From M3007 sp041160955 (lineage in GTDB: Bacteria > Bacteroidota > Bacteroidia > Chitinophagales > Saprospiraceae), in NCBI GenBank assembly GCA_041160955.1, contig JBEAVK010000260.1, positions 1-9,988 of the forward strand: a DNA stretch of 9,988 nt. The letters run 5' to 3'. The notes under the pieces are model-generated. The model had not been told where the DNA came from, did no database searches, and saw nothing but the letters and a program-made list of their open reading frames with translations. Below, piece after piece: positions 1-7,083 of the stretch. Made by a program: the position numbers and the translations under genes. The stretch's first letter is position 1. Each line of letters begins with the position of its first letter.

Positions 1-128
1 CTAAAAAAAGTTAAATTTATAAACTAAAAAAACAAAAATAATAATTTGCACTTTCATTTTAAATAATTTTACAATTAGTTGATATTCATTAGATCCTACC
101 AATGGGGTAACAAAAGATGCTTTTTCGT

Positions 129-161
129 TTTGCAAATTGAATATTCTTCAATATACCTTTG
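129..161 (+). promoter_or_regulatory. Candidate Bacteroidota-type promoter (TTTG / TACCTTTG)
   Basis: TTTG at 129-132 is followed by 21 bases and then TACCTTTG at 154-161. This matches the Bacteroidota primary-sigma pattern of a TTTG -33 box and a TAnnTTTG -7 box at normal spacing. It points right, towards the gene starting at 549, but would leave a leader of nearly 400 nt that includes the palindromic element at 342-509. No better match lies closer to that gene. In such AT-rich DNA a chance match is possible. Confidence 0.4.
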
Positions 162-341
162 TGTAAGTTTCGGGTTTTACAAAATCTTTTATAATCATAA
201 GCGGTAAAAAATAATACATTTATCGTTTACAACTATAAAAGACCATACTTAATTAAATGTTTTACAAAAAACACAAGAATGGCTTTTTGGTATTAAAACA
301 GCATATTAGTCCAATCAATCTAATATTTTTTTTGGGCATTT

Positions 342-509
342 AATAGACATTATACAGAATTGGTTTCGCATGCTGAGAATGATTAATTTTCGCCAAATTT
401 TCGTTAAATTTTTCGCTGAAAACACCCCATTTTGACTGAAAAATTTGCCCTAATTTACAAAAACTTCCTCATTTCAGCATTACAACCCTAATTCTGTATA
501 ATATCTAAT
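342..509. repeat. Near-palindromic element, MITE-like, with ~17-bp terminal inverted repeats
   Basis: The 17 bases at 345-361 (AGACATTATACAGAATT) are matched in reverse complement at 490-506 (AATTCTGTATAATATCT) with one mismatch. Similarity continues inward with small indels: ATGCTGA near 370 pairs with TCAGCAT near 474-480. The centre holds a perfect 9-bp inverted pair, AAATTTTTC (406-414) and GAAAAATTT (438-446). The whole stretch could therefore fold into one long imperfect hairpin. A short AAT lies just outside each end (342-344 and 507-509) and could be a 3-bp target duplication. It encodes nothing. A non-autonomous mobile element is the best guess; a long structured leader of the gene at 549 is the alternative. 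Confidence 0.5.
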
Positions 510-548
510 ACTCATAATTCATTTTTAAGTTACTAATTAATCAGAATC

Positions 549-2972
549 ATGAAAGGCACCTTAACTCAATCCTTGTTTTTTACGCTGTTCCGTACCAGTT
601 TGGTACTGCTATCGGGGCTGCTCATGTGGCTGGCTGCTGCTGCCACTGCGGATTTCCATATCCTGCCAATTACCTATGTAATAGTCCTATTGGCGATAGG
701 AAATGTTTTCTTTTTGTGTTACCTAGTGTTTAGAAGGCTTTTGCGGTATGTACAACAGGACGACGATGCGGGAGATACGATCACGGTTATCCGAGTTTGT
801 ACCTTTTTATTGTTGATTGCAGTATTTATACGGCCTTCTCAAGCCATAAATGCCCAATCTTGTTCTTGTAAAGAGTACATTTACCTCAACGAACCAGCTA
901 TCGGCTCGATACTCAAATTTGAAGTAGGCGCACCAATACCCCTCACAATGTTGACAGGTGCTAATGGCGGCCCTTATTGGTATCCTGGATCTACAGTTTC
1001 TGAGTTGCCTTCTCCACATGGCCTAAGTACAGATTTAAATGGTAATCTGTATGTAGGAGAAAGTGGTACAAATGCATATAATCGTAAATTAAACTGTGAC
1101 GGAGTACTTTCTCCTATTACTCCAACAACAGTCTTTAATGCTGGTACCAATCAAAATACATTTAGTATCGGTAATATTCTTTATTCCAATACTGATGGGG
1201 GCCCTTCATCCTTTAATACTTGTACAGGTCAATTTTTGGATCAATTATGTCTTACTGGAGCAAGTGGTAACTTATGGGGGCTCTCTTATAATCCAGTAAC
1301 AGAACAAATTTATGCTACCCAACGCACTGGCACACAAAAAGTGTGGTCATTTTCCCGTACTCAAATGGAGACTGCTATGGCTGCAAATACTTGTATCGAT
1401 CCAATTATTACGCTGGGTGCTACGGCTACAATAAATGTGGGAGATAATTTCCTGCCTGATATAGGGGGGCAAGTAATGGGAGTTGTAGGAGATAATTCTG
1501 GTAATATCTTTGTAGTGGCTGGATTTGGTGCAACATCTTATATCCTAAAATATAACGCGGCCGGGCAATTTATGGCTCAAAGTATCGCTGGGCCACCAGG
1601 CTCTGCTATTGCACAAGCTATTGGTATTACATGGTCTGAAACGTATGACAGGCTTTATCTTTCACACTTTACAGATATCGCCACAACAAATTGTATCTCT
1701 GCTATTGATGCGCAAACAATGGCATATTTAGGAGCGGCAGCACCTAATCCTAACCTTCCAACAAACAACCAAGGTAAAGCCATCAATATTGTGAAAGAAT
1801 GTTGTCCAGGTACTTTACCGGCTGCCATCAATAATGTGTCTTGTGGAGGTGTGGGCAGTAAATTTTATCTGAATCGAGTAGCCTTTAATACTTGCAATGG
1901 TGTTGTATGTGGTACTACTTGGACACCGCAAGGGGTATTAAATGGTATGACATTTGACGAGTGTGACAATAGCGTTACAATTACTGCAAGCGGGGGTTGT
2001 GGCACATTTATGCTGTCCACTAGCGCTGTTTCGGGTTCTGGTTGTGCCGCACAAACCACTTTATTTACGCTTTGTAGTGCACCAGCAACTATTATATATG
2101 GTTCTGGTAACCAAACCGCATGTAAGGGTAGTACAGGAGCAAATGCAACCGTATTGACAGACGCAAATGGTATCAATAGTATCCGATTTGTTCGCTTCAA
2201 TTCCGACCAAATGGTTGGAGCAACACCTACAGCAACCGAAGCCGCAACTATTTATGGAGGTGTACCCATAGCAAATGTAACCCCAACCGGCGGATCAAAT
2301 CCTTTTACAGCCACGCTTACCGGTATCGCTGCCGGCTGGTCTTCTTTAGCAGCTGGTATCTATTATGTATATGCCATTGCTAATCCTGATGTAGGTGCGT
2401 CCTGTCGTCCTCTAGCGGAGATTGTTGTTACAATTACAGACAGCCCCCAAATTAATGGTAATAATACTACTGTTTGTGAAAATTCAACGGTCGTCAACTT
2501 GACTACCCTGATTACAAACAATAACCCTGTTGGTGCGCTCACTTTCCACAGCACTCTAGCCGATGCAACAGCAGGCACAAATGCATTGATCAACAATACG
2601 GTGGCTCCCACCGCAACAACTACTTACTATGGCCGAAGTATCTTATTAACCTGTTTCTCAACTGCTTCGATGACTGTTTCGGTATCTACTAACCCCGCCC
2701 CTACCGTCACCAATGGCTCCGTATGCGCTGGTGGCAGTATTGATTTGGCCACTTTAGTGACTAGTACGGGTGGTGGAACGTTGAGTTTCTATACTTCACA
2801 GGCCAGTGCAAATGCAGGCACAAACGCATTGGGATCGTCCACCGTTTCGCCCACTACTGCTACAAATTACTATGTGCGCAGTACGGCTGCTGGGTGTTTT
2901 GGGGTAAAAGAAATTACTGTAACCATTACGCCGGCGGCTTGTGGTAGCATCATAATAACAGGGCCAAATTAA
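549..2972 (+). CDS. Large exported protein: N-terminal membrane segments, propeller-like domain and two Ig-like repeats
   Basis: 807 aa. Two hydrophobic segments (about residues 9-32 and 38-61) are joined to a basic stretch and an acidic patch (DDD at 71-73). A third hydrophobic segment (about 82-94) ends at a signal-peptidase-like site, INA|QSCSC, near residue 102. Residues about 105-416 contain phrases such as SPHGLSTDLNGNLYVGE, GNIFVVAGF and YDRLYLSHF. These suggest NHL-like beta-propeller blades, so this part probably lies outside the cytoplasm. A Cys-rich linker begins at ECCPG (417). Two tandem Ig-like domains of the type seen in CHU_C-associated (Ig_7-like) proteins follow at about 632-715 and 716-800. 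Both carry AGTNAL and a T-x-Y-Y-x-R-S strand. I see no type IX sorting domain or gliding C-terminal domain: the protein stops at SIIITGPN. Substrate and partners are unknown; a surface or adhesin-like role is inferred from architecture alone. The start is the first ATG after an AT-rich leader, and no Shine-Dalgarno is expected. Confidence 0.85.
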   Translation: MKGTLTQSLFFTLFRTSLVLLSGLLMWLAAAATADFHILPITYVIVLLAIGNVFFLCYLVFRRLLRYVQQDDDAGDTITVIRVCTFLLLIAVFIRPSQAINAQSCSCKEYIYLNEPAIGSILKFEVGAPIPLTMLTGANGGPYWYPGSTVSELPSPHGLSTDLNGNLYVGESGTNAYNRKLNCDGVLSPITPTTVFNAGTNQNTFSIGNILYSNTDGGPSSFNTCTGQFLDQLCLTGASGNLWGLSYNPVTEQIYATQRTGTQKVWSFSRTQMETAMAANTCIDPIITLGATATINVGDNFLPDIGGQVMGVVGDNSGNIFVVAGFGATSYILKYNAAGQFMAQSIAGPPGSAIAQAIGITWSETYDRLYLSHFTDIATTNCISAIDAQTMAYLGAAAPNPNLPTNNQGKAINIVKECCPGTLPAAINNVSCGGVGSKFYLNRVAFNTCNGVVCGTTWTPQGVLNGMTFDECDNSVTITASGGCGTFMLSTSAVSGSGCAAQTTLFTLCSAPATIIYGSGNQTACKGSTGANATVLTDANGINSIRFVRFNSDQMVGATPTATEAATIYGGVPIANVTPTGGSNPFTATLTGIAAGWSSLAAGIYYVYAIANPDVGASCRPLAEIVVTITDSPQINGNNTTVCENSTVVNLTTLITNNNPVGALTFHSTLADATAGTNALINNTVAPTATTTYYGRSILLTCFSTASMTVSVSTNPAPTVTNGSVCAGGSIDLATLVTSTGGGTLSFYTSQASANAGTNALGSSTVSPTTATNYYVRSTAAGCFGVKEITVTITPAACGSIIITGPN

Positions 2973-3016
2973 CAGATAAACTTAAAGTGAGGCCTTATTT
3001 AAATACGGCGTGTTGT

Positions 3017-3072
3017 TAGGTTTTTGTGCATAGATTTATAGGAATGTTTACGTTTTTCATGCACCAAACCTA
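3017..3072. other. Imperfect stem-loop downstream of the 549-2972 gene
   Basis: TAGGTTTTTGTGCAT (3017-3031) is complementary to ATGCACCAAACCTA (3059-3072) apart from a small internal bulge, giving 13 pairs around a 27-nt loop. It lies between the stop codon at 2972 and the strong terminator that follows. It could stabilise the mRNA 3' end or be a decayed repeat. No T-run follows, so it is not a terminator by itself. Confidence 0.4.
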
Positions 3073-3094
3073 CAGCGTCGAAGTATAAAATCGG

Positions 3095-3136
3095 TTCCCA
3101 AGTATCTGTAATATGATACTTGGGAATTTTTATTTT
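3095..3136 (+). terminator. Strong intrinsic terminator, possibly bidirectional
   Basis: There is a perfect 12-bp stem: TTCCCAAGTATC at 3095-3106 and GATACTTGGGAA at 3115-3126, with an 8-nt loop. A T-rich tract (TTTTTATTTT, 3127-3136) follows on the + strand. It lies about 120 nt after the stop at 2972. It also lies about 60 nt beyond the end of the minus-strand kinase gene, whose transcript would meet the same hairpin, followed there by a weaker T-containing stretch. It therefore probably insulates two convergent genes. Confidence 0.85.
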
Positions 3137-3187
3137 GAACCACAAGGAAGGACGCCGAAATACAGTAAAAAATATTTAATTTTAGGC

Positions 3188-5302
3188 TCAATTGTCTGTT
3201 GTTGTAATAACAAACCTAGCCCCTCCCAAACGACTTCTATCGACCGTTATTTGAGCGTTATATTTGGATAATATTGCTTTTACTTGTACAAGGCCAACAC
3301 CATATCCTTTTTCGCTGTGCATAATATCGTTAAATAAATCATCCATTTTTTGTGGTGGTATTCCGGGGCCATTATCTTCAATCACCCAATCTTGTCCACC
3401 CTGCGCATTTTGTTGTGAACCAATATAGATTAGGGGTTCTTTTTGTGCTGAGGCATACCGAATAGCATTTGACAGCAGGTTTTGGAATACCTGACTTACC
3501 ACCGCCAATGGTATTTTGGTATCGGGTAAAGAGTCCCGTTCCACAGTGAAGTTTTTTCCCTCCAGTAGCGGAGCAAAGCGTTCCAAAATCTGTTGCACAA
3601 TAGGGTTGGGGTCTTTGAGGGTTTGGGCGGCACGCTCTTGGTGGTAATTACGGGCCGATTGCAATAAACTCACACAGTACTCTTTTAATTGTTGCCCAAT
3701 ACGTTGGGTTTGGTCAAAGTACAAGCCTAATGCCTTAGTATTGCGTTCGGTACCTACCAAAATATTGCCCGTTGATAAAATAAAGTCAATATTATTTAAA
3801 ATATCGTGCGACACCGATAAGGCAAAACTGCGCAACATATTATTGCTTTGAGTTAAGTTCTCTCTTTCTTCTTGCAAACGGGAGTTCAGGATTTGAAGTT
3901 GTTCGGCAGCTGCTTTTTTGGCTTTCATATTTCGGAAAAAGGTATATGCCAATCCGCCCAGCAACAACATAATGGTTGCCAGTCCCCACAACATCAAGCG
4001 TTGTTGGCGCAGTTTGGTATCGGCTTCTAATTGTGCCAGTGCATTTTGTGCTTCCAGTTGTGCTTTCTCCTTTGTATAGAGGTTATCTAAATATTGCCGA
4101 ATAACACTTTCCCCCACGTCTTTGCTTTTAAAAGAATCGGCGAGTGCCACGCTTTTTTCTAAAAACGCCAGTGCCTTGGCGGTATTTCCACGTTGTTTGT
4201 AACCCGCACTCAGGGCGGTATAAGCGGTCACCAAACTTGAGTTGATACGCAAGGCTTTTAAATCGGGCAGTACCGATTCTAATACCGCAATACCTTCTGC
4301 CATTTTTCCTTGCTGTATAAGCACATTGCCTTTTTGGGTTTTAGCAGTGGCTACTTGTGCCCCTAATTTTCGAAGGGCTGCAATATCTTGCGCAAAACTA
4401 AAGTGTACCATAGCAGAATCGAGCAGATGGCTGCGGCAGAAATACATACCCAATTCGTAGTGCAAATTAGATTGAATTTCCAGCAGGTTAGAGGAAGAGG
4501 CGATCTGAATGCCAGCGTTGTAAAAAGCACGCGCTTCTTGGAGGTTATTAGCCGTAGGGATCAGGAAGGTTTGGGCAGTGGCTAAAGAATGGTTGTCGCC
4601 CTCCTGTTCAAAAATTTTAGCAGATTTTAGTAGTTCTTTACGCGCCTCTTCTTCCATGCCCAATTCGGTAAAAATGAGGCCAATATTCACGAGGGCTGTG
4701 GCTTGGGATTCAAAATCTTGTGCTTTTTCTGCATATTTCAAGGATTCTTGAAGCGAAAACAAGGCAGGTAAAAACTGCCCTTGTTCTTGTTCGATTGCCC
4801 CCTCAAAGAGGTATAATTTCCCCAAATTATTAATATCTACATTGGGATCAAGTAATAATCTTGCCCGCGCATAATATGCTTTTGCTAGGTCAAAATTGCC
4901 GCTAATGGTAACGGCTCGCCCCTGTGCGGCCAGTAGTTTCGATAATATCTTGGGATTTCCGCCTTTGCTCTCCATCCATTTAATACCGGCTTCGTTCATG
5001 ATCTGGGCACTATCGGGGCGGGCTGTAACAAAATAATAACGCCCCATTGTGAAGTACCACATACCGCCCCAATCCACGGATTTCCTTTGCTCCATCATTT
5101 TTTTTATGACCTCGGCCTGCCACAATAAAGAGTCTGCCTTATGACCCAAATAATTGAAACGAAGCGTTGCCGCTGCTTCAAATCTCAGGCTGTCGGATTG
5201 TGATTCATCCAAGAATATTTCATATAGTGTTTTGGTGGATTGAGCATTACTTTGATGCGTTAAAATAAAAAACAGAATAGAGCCTAGGATAAGTTTATAC
5301 AT
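3188..5302 (-). CDS. Periplasmic TPR-domain sensor histidine kinase
   Basis: 704 aa. A signal peptide (residues 1-20, cleavage at SNA|QS) precedes a periplasmic region of about 400 residues made of helical TPR-like repeats. Recognisable units lie around the stretch ALVNIGLIFTELGMEEEARK and around ALSAGYKQRGNTAKALAFLEKS. A charged coiled coil (about 408-435) leads into one transmembrane helix (about 436-456) and a second coiled coil (about 460-493). The kinase core follows. The H-box is SHDILNN with phospho-acceptor H499, and D500/N503 fit the HDxxN pattern. The N-box is NLLSN (N608, N612). The G1 box is DNGPG (D643-G647) and the G2 box is GYGVGL (666-671). All catalytic motifs are present, so an active membrane-bound kinase is expected. 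The ligand sensed by the TPR part is unknown. The regulator gene lies 178 nt upstream on the same strand and is the probable partner. The start is supported by the signal peptide and a nearby promoter match. Confidence 0.93.
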   Translation of the reverse strand: MYKLILGSILFFILTHQSNAQSTKTLYEIFLDESQSDSLRFEAAATLRFNYLGHKADSLLWQAEVIKKMMEQRKSVDWGGMWYFTMGRYYFVTARPDSAQIMNEAGIKWMESKGGNPKILSKLLAAQGRAVTISGNFDLAKAYYARARLLLDPNVDINNLGKLYLFEGAIEQEQGQFLPALFSLQESLKYAEKAQDFESQATALVNIGLIFTELGMEEEARKELLKSAKIFEQEGDNHSLATAQTFLIPTANNLQEARAFYNAGIQIASSSNLLEIQSNLHYELGMYFCRSHLLDSAMVHFSFAQDIAALRKLGAQVATAKTQKGNVLIQQGKMAEGIAVLESVLPDLKALRINSSLVTAYTALSAGYKQRGNTAKALAFLEKSVALADSFKSKDVGESVIRQYLDNLYTKEKAQLEAQNALAQLEADTKLRQQRLMLWGLATIMLLLGGLAYTFFRNMKAKKAAAEQLQILNSRLQEERENLTQSNNMLRSFALSVSHDILNNIDFILSTGNILVGTERNTKALGLYFDQTQRIGQQLKEYCVSLLQSARNYHQERAAQTLKDPNPIVQQILERFAPLLEGKNFTVERDSLPDTKIPLAVVSQVFQNLLSNAIRYASAQKEPLIYIGSQQNAQGGQDWVIEDNGPGIPPQKMDDLFNDIMHSEKGYGVGLVQVKAILSKYNAQITVDRSRLGGARFVITTTDN

Positions 5303-5329
5303 ACTAATATTTGTTCAGAGTAAATATTG

Positions 5330-5337
5330 CAAATGTA
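5330..5337 (-). promoter_or_regulatory. Candidate -7 box (TACATTTG) of the histidine kinase gene
   Basis: Read on the minus strand, TACATTTG is an exact match to the Bacteroidota -7 consensus TAnnTTTG and ends 27 nt before the kinase ATG. No clear TTTG -33 box is present at the usual distance; a T7A8 tract lies there instead. It suggests the kinase can be transcribed independently of the upstream regulator gene. Confidence 0.45.
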
Positions 5338-5410
5338 CAACACTAATGTCCAGTTTTTTTTAAAAAAACAGATTTTTAATACCTAAAAAAGAAAATGAAT
5401 ATAGGCCGCT

Positions 5411-5473
5411 CGTAAAGAGGAACACATTAAAAACAAATAGGATAAACCTTAAATCCTAGGGAGTGGCTTTACG
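5411..5473 (-). terminator. Nested inverted repeats between regulator and kinase genes, weak terminator candidate
   Basis: TAGGAT (5438-5443) and ATCCTA (5453-5458) form a short 6-bp stem. Read on the minus strand it is followed by TTTGTTTTTAA, a plausible weak terminator for the regulator gene ending at 5481. Around it, CGTAAAG (5411-5417) and CTTTACG (5467-5473) form a second, outer 7-bp perfect pair. The short AT-rich inner stem makes efficient termination doubtful, so read-through into the kinase gene is possible. Confidence 0.35.
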
Positions 5474-5480
5474 GAGGTTT

Positions 5481-6242
5481 TTATTTCAAAAGGTTGAGAT
5501 GGTCTAAAAATGCTTTGCGGTAGATTTGGCCGATGGGCAGGGTTTCACCTTGAATAACAATAACCCCGTCTCCGGGATGGATGGAGTCAATCAGGTTAAC
5601 ATTTACTAAATAAGATTTATGAATACGGGCAAAACTACGCGCAAACTCCTTTTCTAAAACCTTTAACTGTACAGAAGTGGGAAAATTCCGTTGTCCAACC
5701 CGAGCGTAATTGAGTTTTTGGTCAGAAAAAAAGTAAGTCACCTCGTTTATTGGTATAGATTTATAAATATCCCCAATTTTAAAGAAAAAATTGGTGTGAT
5801 TAATCACTAGCGGATTCTCTATACTATCTTTTGAAGTAACCGAATCGCTGGAGGAAATAGGGTACATTAAGGCAAGATCAATGGCTTGTTGCAACTTGAA
5901 CCGCGAAAGTTCTTTGTCCATAAAACTACTGGGACGAGTATGCCTAGTACGTTCGTAAAACTCTTCCGTATAATTGGACGTTAGGTAAATAATCGGTACG
6001 TCGGGAAGGGTTTCGCGCAATGTTTCCGCAAAATCAATCCCGCTTTTTACGCCTGGCCCGAGGTCAATATCCACAAGACATAAGTCTGGCGGATATTTTT
6101 CCAAAATAGCCACTGCTTCTGGATAATTCTTGGCAATATGTACGTTGGGCAATCCAATCTCTTCCAATACGACTTGCAAGAGCATCGAAAACCCCTGAAA
6201 GTCTTCTAGTATTAAGATATTTAAGTTGGCGTCAAAATGCAT
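5481..6242 (-). CDS. LytTR-family response regulator (REC-LytTR)
   Basis: 253 aa, a typical length for this family. The receiver domain occupies about residues 7-125, with the acidic pair E13/D14, phospho-acceptor D58 in LVDIDLGPG, T88 in YLTSN and the conserved lysine K110 in FMDKE. All switch residues are present. After a Ser-rich linker (about 131-143), the C-terminal LytTR DNA-binding domain (about 150-253) shows INEVTYFFSDQKLNYARV and the hallmark FARIHKSYLVNVNLI (H208, S210, Y211). It should act in the cytoplasm as a transcription factor activated by phosphorylation, most likely by the kinase encoded just downstream on the same strand. LytTR proteins bind pairs of 9-bp direct repeats in promoters; I found no convincing pair here. 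The targets are unknown. Confidence 0.94.
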   Translation of the reverse strand: MHFDANLNILILEDFQGFSMLLQVVLEEIGLPNVHIAKNYPEAVAILEKYPPDLCLVDIDLGPGVKSGIDFAETLRETLPDVPIIYLTSNYTEEFYERTRHTRPSSFMDKELSRFKLQQAIDLALMYPISSSDSVTSKDSIENPLVINHTNFFFKIGDIYKSIPINEVTYFFSDQKLNYARVGQRNFPTSVQLKVLEKEFARSFARIHKSYLVNVNLIDSIHPGDGVIVIQGETLPIGQIYRKAFLDHLNLLK

Positions 6243-6526
6243 AGATAATAAACGAGAAGGAAATCAGATTGTTTAATAAAAGATGCAGATATTTAAATAT
6301 TGCTTATTTTTATACTATAATTTTATTACAAAAATAAATTGATTCTCCTAGGAAATGAAGTAAAATAGGGCAAAATAACCATTTTAGCGCATAGAGACCT
6401 CGAATGAATTGAGCAGGTGTAGTATGCTTTTAAAAACCCTTATTTCATTTTTATCTGTTAAATTCAACGGTTCATTCCTTTTAAATGCTACTTGTCTGTT
6501 TTTTTTATTGGTGCGCAAGCAGTCAT

Positions 6527-6544
6527 ACTACATTTGTATGTAGT
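6527..6544. promoter_or_regulatory. Perfect inverted repeat overlapping a TACATTTG promoter-like box
   Basis: ACTACAT (6527-6533), TTGT and ATGTAGT (6538-6544) make a perfect 7-bp inverted repeat. The + strand sequence TACATTTG (6529-6536), an exact TAnnTTTG match, sits inside it. An ATTG lies 18 bases upstream in a -33-like position. This could be an operator over a + strand promoter, or a small hairpin. The next + strand gene is about 600 nt away. Confidence 0.35.
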
Positions 6545-6744
6545 TTTAAAGGTACACATTATTAATTTTATTGCCTTTGAGACAGTTATTTCTTTTTAAT
6601 CCATTCCTTATATTCTTATATTCTTGTACTCATACAACATCTTTTCTATATCTTTTATCTTAATGTGCATAGTATAAAATTTAGATTTTAAGTAAGTACT
6701 AGGACACAATTAATTATCATTTTGAACTTAATCATTCCCACCTA

Positions 6745-6765
6745 TGCTGCTGCTGCTGCTGCTGC
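6745..6765. repeat. Triplet microsatellite, (TGC)7
   Basis: Seven perfect TGC units run directly into the first copy of the 20-bp repeat. Such tracts are prone to slippage. It is outside any supported gene and about 385 nt before the start at 7150, so a direct effect on translation is unlikely. Confidence 0.9.
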
Positions 6766-6865
6766 TTCGACAGGCTCAGCATAAATTCGACAGGCTCAGC
6801 ATAAATTCGACAGGCTCAGCATGAATTCGACAGGCTCAGCATAAATTCGACAGGCTCAGCATGAA
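6766..6865. repeat. Five tandem copies of a 20-bp repeat
   Basis: The unit TTCGACAGGCTCAGCATAAA occurs five times without spacers (starts 6766, 6786, 6806, 6826, 6846). Copies differ only at the eighteenth unit base, where copies 3 and 5 have G instead of A. The core TTCGACAGGCTCAGC resembles the TTCGACAAGCTCAG-type interspersed repeat that I recall as common in Bacteroidota intergenic DNA. The period is not a multiple of three, arguing against a coding role. Confidence 0.93.
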
Positions 6866-6883
6866 TTTACCATTTTTCGTTAG

Positions 6884-7078
6884 ATAGTACTGCTATCCGA
6901 TGTACGAGACAACGATGCAGGGCAGAATGCTGGCCATACAGAAATCGCGGTGACGATCGGTAAGTATTGGGAGAATAACCATACCACCCACTTAATAACG
7001 GCTGTCAGCAGGGCTTTGTTTAAGGAGCATGTAACTAGAGACACGGCATTGTCTCTGGTGCTTGTCTCATGGCTGTAA
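6884..7078 (+). other. GC-richer fragment with a 64-codon open frame lacking a start; possible gene remnant
   Basis: Base composition changes sharply here: 33 of 60 bases are G or C at 6901-6960. One + strand frame stays open from a TAG at 6881 to a TAA at 7076 and reads like protein (DNDAGQNAGHTEIAVTIGKY, then SRALFKEHVTRDTAL). It has no ATG, GTG or TTG near its beginning that looks used. I do not recognise the family. The opposite strand is also open in the mirrored frame, so coding direction is uncertain. A decayed gene fragment or imported DNA is possible. Confidence 0.3.
7037..7056. other. Perfect 7-bp stem-loop
   Basis: AGAGACA (7037-7043) and TGTCTCT (7050-7056) enclose a 6-nt loop; a U-G and a C-G pair can extend the stem to nine. 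No T-run follows on the + strand, so it is not a typical terminator. It lies about 95 nt before the start at 7150 and could be in that gene's leader. Confidence 0.4.
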
Positions 7079-7083
7079 TTATA

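Noticed and set aside
257..343. 28-codon + strand ORF (MFYKKHKNGFLVLKQ...)
   Set aside because: It is short, lies in very AT-rich DNA, runs into the palindromic element, and shows no recognisable domain; chance is the simplest explanation.
6464..6472. AACCGTTGA on the minus strand, similar to a LytTR half-site, upstream of the regulator gene
   Set aside because: LytTR sites come as two direct repeats about one helical turn apart; no second copy is visible.
6744..6824. Small ORF starting in the (TGC)7 tract, giving poly-Leu followed by repeat-encoded residues
   Set aside because: It is made entirely of microsatellite and 20-bp repeat sequence and ends inside the array, so it is a by-product of the repeats.
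6766..6865. CRISPR array
   Set aside because: The repeats are 20 bp and contiguous with no spacers, and no cas genes are nearby.
6884..7078. Remnant of a cell-wall amidase, suggested by the VTRDTALSL stretch
   Set aside because: Only a few residues agree and no zinc-ligand pattern is convincing, so no family was assigned.
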